Assembly: GCF_046592965.1 (NCBI RefSeq)
Contig: NZ_JBISBV010000002.1
Span: forward strand, 186,001 to 250,000
Origin: Marivita sp046592965
GTDB taxonomy: Bacteria > Pseudomonadota > Alphaproteobacteria > Rhodobacterales > Rhodobacteraceae
Direction of reading: 5' to 3'
Length of the DNA stretch: 64,000 nucleotides
Numbering within the stretch: position 1 is the stretch's first letter; each line of letters begins with the position of its first letter. Both the position numbers and the translations under genes were made by a program. Below, one piece after another: positions 61,028 through 64,000 of the stretch. The notes under the pieces are model-generated. The model had not been told where the DNA came from and did not search any database. It saw nothing but the letters and a program-made list of their open reading frames with translations.

Positions 61028-62536
61028 TCAGCCGTTATACAGAATGCCCCAGCGCGCCAGCAGACGTTGTTGTAGATTGCGCGACCGCGCGCTGTAGGTT
61101 CGCCCGCCCGGAGGGCGTTCGCGCTCATCGCGGCTCAACGCATCGCGGCGTGGCAGGTCGGCCGAGAAAAAGGCAAAGGCCAGTTCGGTGCCATCGGGCA
61201 GGTCGATATAGCCGCCCAAGCCGCTCACAAAATTCAACGTGCCGGTCTTGGCGGACACTTTGACCGGATGATCCTCGAGGATCGAGCGGTCCTCGCTGCG
61301 CAGCGGATGCTCCTTGAGGAGCGGTTTGATCGCCAAGGTTTCTCGCGCGGCGATCAGCGCCTTGACCATGTCGCGCGCCGATATGCGGCTGTCATCTCCA
61401 AGACCCGAATGATCCTCAAGCGAGGGCGAGGACATGCCCAACACCTCTTTGGCCCATGCGTTCATTTCAGCCGCCGATGCCTTGAGGGACGTAACCGCCC
61501 CGGTCCGCGCGGTTGTCGCGGTCATGCCGATGCATTCGGCCGTGATATTCGTCGAGTATTTCAGCATATCGCGCAAAACCACGCTGAGCGGTTCGCTTTG
61601 AAAGGTGACAAGGTCGCTGGTTCCGTCTGGCAAGACGTCGATCTTTTCAGGCGTTTTCAGGACAATGCCGTTGGACCGTGCGAGAGTCTGGAACACCTCG
61701 GCGGTATAAAGCGCGGGCTTGCGCACCGGCAGCCAGCGTGCACCGCTTTTGCCCAATGCGGCGCGGGCGACTGTCCAATTGTCGTATGTTCCGGCGTCGG
61801 CATAGGTGTAGATCGGATATTTCCGTGGCTCGATCCGCATCCTTGCAGAGCGCACGGCAGGCCGCAGCGTTGCGGACCGCGCGTCCATGCTCACGTCGTA
61901 ATCGCTTCCGTTTCGAATCCACTCGAAATGAACACGATTGTAATTCAGGTTCAGCCCCGAAATCCCCGGATTGTACCCCACCTGATCGGGTTGTTCGGCG
62001 TCGATCCCGGACAGGGCGGGCAATGCGCCATCCCAGATCAAGAACTTTCCGGTCACTTCGCTGACACCGGCCTCTTCGCGAAACCTCTTGGCAATCGAGG
62101 TGAGCGCATCTGTGTCCAGCGTCGGATCGCCGCCGCCTGCCAGGATCACGTCGCCCTCCAGAATGCCGTCAGTGACCGGACCGGTGGCAAGAAGGCGCGT
62201 CGTGAACCGGTAATCTGGCCCCAACACATCAAGCGCGTAACAGGCGGTCAGCGCCTTGGCGACGCTTGCCGGGGGCAGGGCGCGCAAGGGGTTGTGGGAC
62301 TCGAGCACCAGCCCGGTCTTGACGTCCGCCACCTGTACGCTGACCTTGCCGGGCAAGTTGGCCTGCGTGACAAGTTGCGACAATGGCGGTTGGTAGGTCT
62401 TGAGAAGATCACCCGCCCGCGTCGTCGGTCTGAGAGATGAGTCCGGCGCCAGCGCTGATTGCGCGAAACCGGCCTGTGCGAACCCGCTTGCAACAAGTCC
62501 ACCGAGTACCGTGCGCCTTGAAATCCGTGTTGTCAT
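61028..62536 (-). CDS. dacB: D-alanyl-D-alanine carboxypeptidase/endopeptidase, PBP4 type
   Basis: A 502-residue class C penicillin-binding protein that trims or cuts peptidoglycan cross-links in the periplasm. The SxxK motif has Ser91 and Lys94 (SVAK); STN is near residue 330 and KTG near residue 425. The N-terminal ISRRTVLGG followed by a hydrophobic stretch resembles a twin-arginine signal. It lies directly after the histidine-kinase gene on the same strand, 88 bases away. Confidence 0.92.
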   Translation of the reverse strand: MTTRISRRTVLGGLVASGFAQAGFAQSALAPDSSLRPTTRAGDLLKTYQPPLSQLVTQANLPGKVSVQVADVKTGLVLESHNPLRALPPASVAKALTACYALDVLGPDYRFTTRLLATGPVTDGILEGDVILAGGGDPTLDTDALTSIAKRFREEAGVSEVTGKFLIWDGALPALSGIDAEQPDQVGYNPGISGLNLNYNRVHFEWIRNGSDYDVSMDARSATLRPAVRSARMRIEPRKYPIYTYADAGTYDNWTVARAALGKSGARWLPVRKPALYTAEVFQTLARSNGIVLKTPEKIDVLPDGTSDLVTFQSEPLSVVLRDMLKYSTNITAECIGMTATTARTGAVTSLKASAAEMNAWAKEVLGMSSPSLEDHSGLGDDSRISARDMVKALIAARETLAIKPLLKEHPLRSEDRSILEDHPVKVSAKTGTLNFVSGLGGYIDLPDGTELAFAFFSADLPRRDALSRDERERPPGGRTYSARSRNLQQRLLARWGILYNG

Positions 62537-62624
62537 GGCTTCGATCTATCCCGAGGACCAACCGGCATTCAAGGACACGGTTTGGTGAAGAGCGCGCAGA
62601 GAGCGTCTGGCGGCCGAGCTTGCA

Positions 62625-63602
62625 TTAATCAGCCTCTGACGCGCCGATTTCGAGGGTGTAGGAGAAGGTTCCCGTTGCGAAGTCGCGGGTTCCTGTTCCA
62701 TTCAGCTGGCTTGGGATGATCGTATCGAGCAGCATCGTGCCGTAGCCCTGTTTGCGTTTCTCATGCGACGGTGTTTCCTCCGGCACGCCGGATTCCTGCC
62801 AACGTAGCAGGCATCGGTCATTCGGCAGCGCGTCCCAAAGAATCGAGACATGTCCGTCGGGGTGGCTGATCGCGCCGTATTTCATCGAATTCGTGCTCAA
62901 CTCGTGAAGCGCCATGGAAATCGCCTGCGACTGCATCACGGACAGTTTGTAGTCCGGACCTGACACCTTGATTCGCTCCCTGACGGCTTCGGGGTAGACC
63001 GCGAGGGAATGGTCGATCAGCCCCGCCATCGTCTCGTCACTATCGACATCGCCTGTCAGCCGTCTGTTCACCTTCACAAGCGACGCCAGCCGCGTCTCGA
63101 ATTCGCTCAGGAACGACGGCACATCATTGGCCTGGCGCGCGGTCTGCCTCGCAATCGCCCCCACCAGAGTGAACAGGTTGCCGATGCGGTGCTGCATCTC
63201 GCCCATGAGCGCGTCGCGCATCTGGCGCATTTTCATCGCCTCGGTGACGTTCTCACCGTATTGCGTGATATATCTGCGGCTCTTGCTTTTGTCCTCGACG
63301 CGGGAATGGCGGAACGTCCACCATGCTTCTGTGACGACCCCGTTCTTGAGAATGCGATAAGGAACTTCCGAAAGCGTGATTTCCTCACCTTCAAGCGTCG
63401 CCATGAAGACAGCCTTCATCGATTCCACGCGCTCTTCACTCTCGGGGAAGGCATCGAATGCGTATTGGCCGATCACTTCGTCGCGTGTCCGGCCCGTCAT
63501 TCTCAGATAGGCATCGTTCGCTTCGACAAATATCAGCTTGTCGTCCAGCACCATCTTTGGCGCGGGCGATTGATTGAATATCGCTTCGAAGTCGAGCTTC
63601 AT
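62625..63602 (-). CDS. PAS-domain sensor histidine kinase, HWE/HisKA_2 type
   Basis: A 325-residue cytoplasmic kinase. Residues 5-115 are a PAS domain (YLRMTGRTRDEVIGQ). The dimerisation region has phospho-acceptor His138 in MQHRIGNLF, as in HisKA_2/HWE kinases, followed by an ATPase domain with HELSTNSMKYGA near residue 235 and GYGTMLL near residue 295. No membrane segment, so it senses a cytoplasmic cue. Such kinases often feed the alphaproteobacterial general stress response; no response regulator is in the window. Confidence 0.9.
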   Translation of the reverse strand: MKLDFEAIFNQSPAPKMVLDDKLIFVEANDAYLRMTGRTRDEVIGQYAFDAFPESEERVESMKAVFMATLEGEEITLSEVPYRILKNGVVTEAWWTFRHSRVEDKSKSRRYITQYGENVTEAMKMRQMRDALMGEMQHRIGNLFTLVGAIARQTARQANDVPSFLSEFETRLASLVKVNRRLTGDVDSDETMAGLIDHSLAVYPEAVRERIKVSGPDYKLSVMQSQAISMALHELSTNSMKYGAISHPDGHVSILWDALPNDRCLLRWQESGVPEETPSHEKRKQGYGTMLLDTIIPSQLNGTGTRDFATGTFSYTLEIGASEAD

Positions 63603-63740
63603 CGAACGTTAACCTTATTGATATGTCGCCTCATTCAACAAGGCATCGGCTTGGCATGATTTTCTATATTCCATCATGATTGTCACGCGGATTCTGCCGA
63701 TAAATTCTAGGATTTTTCGACGCTTAAGCCTCTGGCGCGC

Positions 63741-64000
63741 TTAAGCCGTCCAGCCGCCCGCATCGCGGATGCGAGTCGAACTTTCGACGCTCATCGGGAT
63801 GTTGACGAAACACCAGGCTGGCACGCTGCGATAGGCCAGACGGTGCGACGCGGCTGCGGGCACCAGGGCCTGACGATACTGGCGCGCGACGCGCGAATGA
63901 AGCGCCGATTGCCGCCAGCCGGGGCGCGCAAGAACGCCAAGGGGAACCGCGTGCAGGATGTCCTGCCACCTGTCCCAATGGTGGAATTGCTGGAGGTTAT
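63741..64000 (-). CDS. nadD: Nicotinate-nucleotide adenylyltransferase, C-terminal part (start outside window)
   Basis: A minus-strand frame opens at the window edge and ends at a TAA at 63743-63741, giving 85 residues with no internal start needed. The sequence begins NLQQFHHWDRWQDI, continues with VPLGVLARPGW, and has FVNIPMSVESSTRIR near the end, the NadD pattern including the SST-x-IR nucleotide-binding motif. NadD makes deamido-NAD from nicotinate mononucleotide. The N-terminal catalytic part lies beyond 64000. Confidence 0.88.
   Translation of the reverse strand, partial: NLQQFHHWDRWQDILHAVPLGVLARPGWRQSALHSRVARQYRQALVPAAASHRLAYRSVPAWCFVNIPMSVESSTRIRDAGGWTA

Noticed and set aside
63724..63978. 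An 84-codon frame with its own ATG near the right edge
   Set aside because: It overlaps the truncated nadD in another frame, has Arg/Ser/Pro-rich composition and no family resemblance. The nadD frame has clear motifs.
1..64000. tRNA or rRNA genes, CRISPR arrays, transposases, prophage or toxin-antitoxin pairs
   Set aside because: I saw no cloverleaf-like tRNA ends with CCA contexts, no regular spaced repeats, no transposase or integrase motifs and no recognisable defence genes. A tRNAscan and CRISPR search would be decisive.

Overview
The window is about 64 kb of GC-rich bacterial chromosome. It most likely comes from an alphaproteobacterium of the Rhodobacteraceae (roseobacter group). Supporting gene content includes the DUF1013 regulator TrcR, COQ9, a DUF1489 protein, a B12-dependent class II ribonucleotide reductase, short HisG with HisZ beside hisS, a tripartite tricarboxylate (TTT) transporter and a Hint_2-type protein. 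It is mostly ordinary, densely packed chromosome. I see no prophage, insertion sequence, CRISPR array, rRNA or tRNA gene, and no recognisable defence island.

Layout. At 0-10.4 kb, after a truncated gene and a small cytochrome c, a seven-gene minus-strand operon reads xdhA-xdhB-xdhC, then an ABC ATPase, two permeases and a BMP-family binding protein. This joins purine or nucleoside uptake to xanthine oxidation. At 10.5-23 kb are a secreted small protein, dnaE, a lipoprotein, slyX, the hisS-hisZ-hisG operon, a YghU glutathione transferase, a DUF1489 gene and nrdJ. At 23-29 kb, tctABC diverges from an HMG-CoA-lyase-type gene and a CaiB-type CoA-transferase, which looks like an uptake and catabolic unit for a branched C5/C6 dicarboxylate. 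At 29-40 kb are a Pit phosphate transporter, ihfB-lapA-trpF, pyrD-DUF952, a 5'-nucleotidase, a YedK/HMCES-type protein, a D-lactate-dehydrogenase-like flavoprotein and an acyl-CoA synthetase.

At 40-48.7 kb are an ArsR repressor with the cysteine spacing of the persulfide sensor SqrR, pcaD, a dehalogenase-hydrolase-dehydratase operon, rpsU, an unknown membrane protein, coq9, an RNase T2, trcR and a lamin-tail plus Hint protein. At 48.7-55.6 kb are recR, ybaB, a small membrane gene, dnaX, a DUF202 protein and a tungstate-type ABC transporter (tupBCA order) with its own HTH plus binding-protein-fold regulator. At 55.7-64 kb are trmO, a fatty acid desaturase, rplM-rpsI, a GNAT enzyme, a MocR regulator divergent from a DUF1127 gene, a PBP4-type peptidase, a PAS-HWE/HisKA_2 histidine kinase and the 3' end of nadD.

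The most unusual signal is a roughly 60-bp double-hairpin repeat present twice. One copy lies between the convergent genes trpF and pyrD. The other is read in frame inside xdhB, where it supplies part of a 46-residue insertion. Other observations worth checking are palindromes or direct repeats at the promoters of tup, the SqrR-like gene, the MocR/DUF1127 pair, slyX/hisS and pit, a strong hairpin in the nrdJ leader, three in-frame 21-bp repeats in the DUF202 gene, and a TTT/HMG-CoA-lyase/CoA-transferase cluster. Family names come from recognition of motifs and overall sequence; no database search was run.
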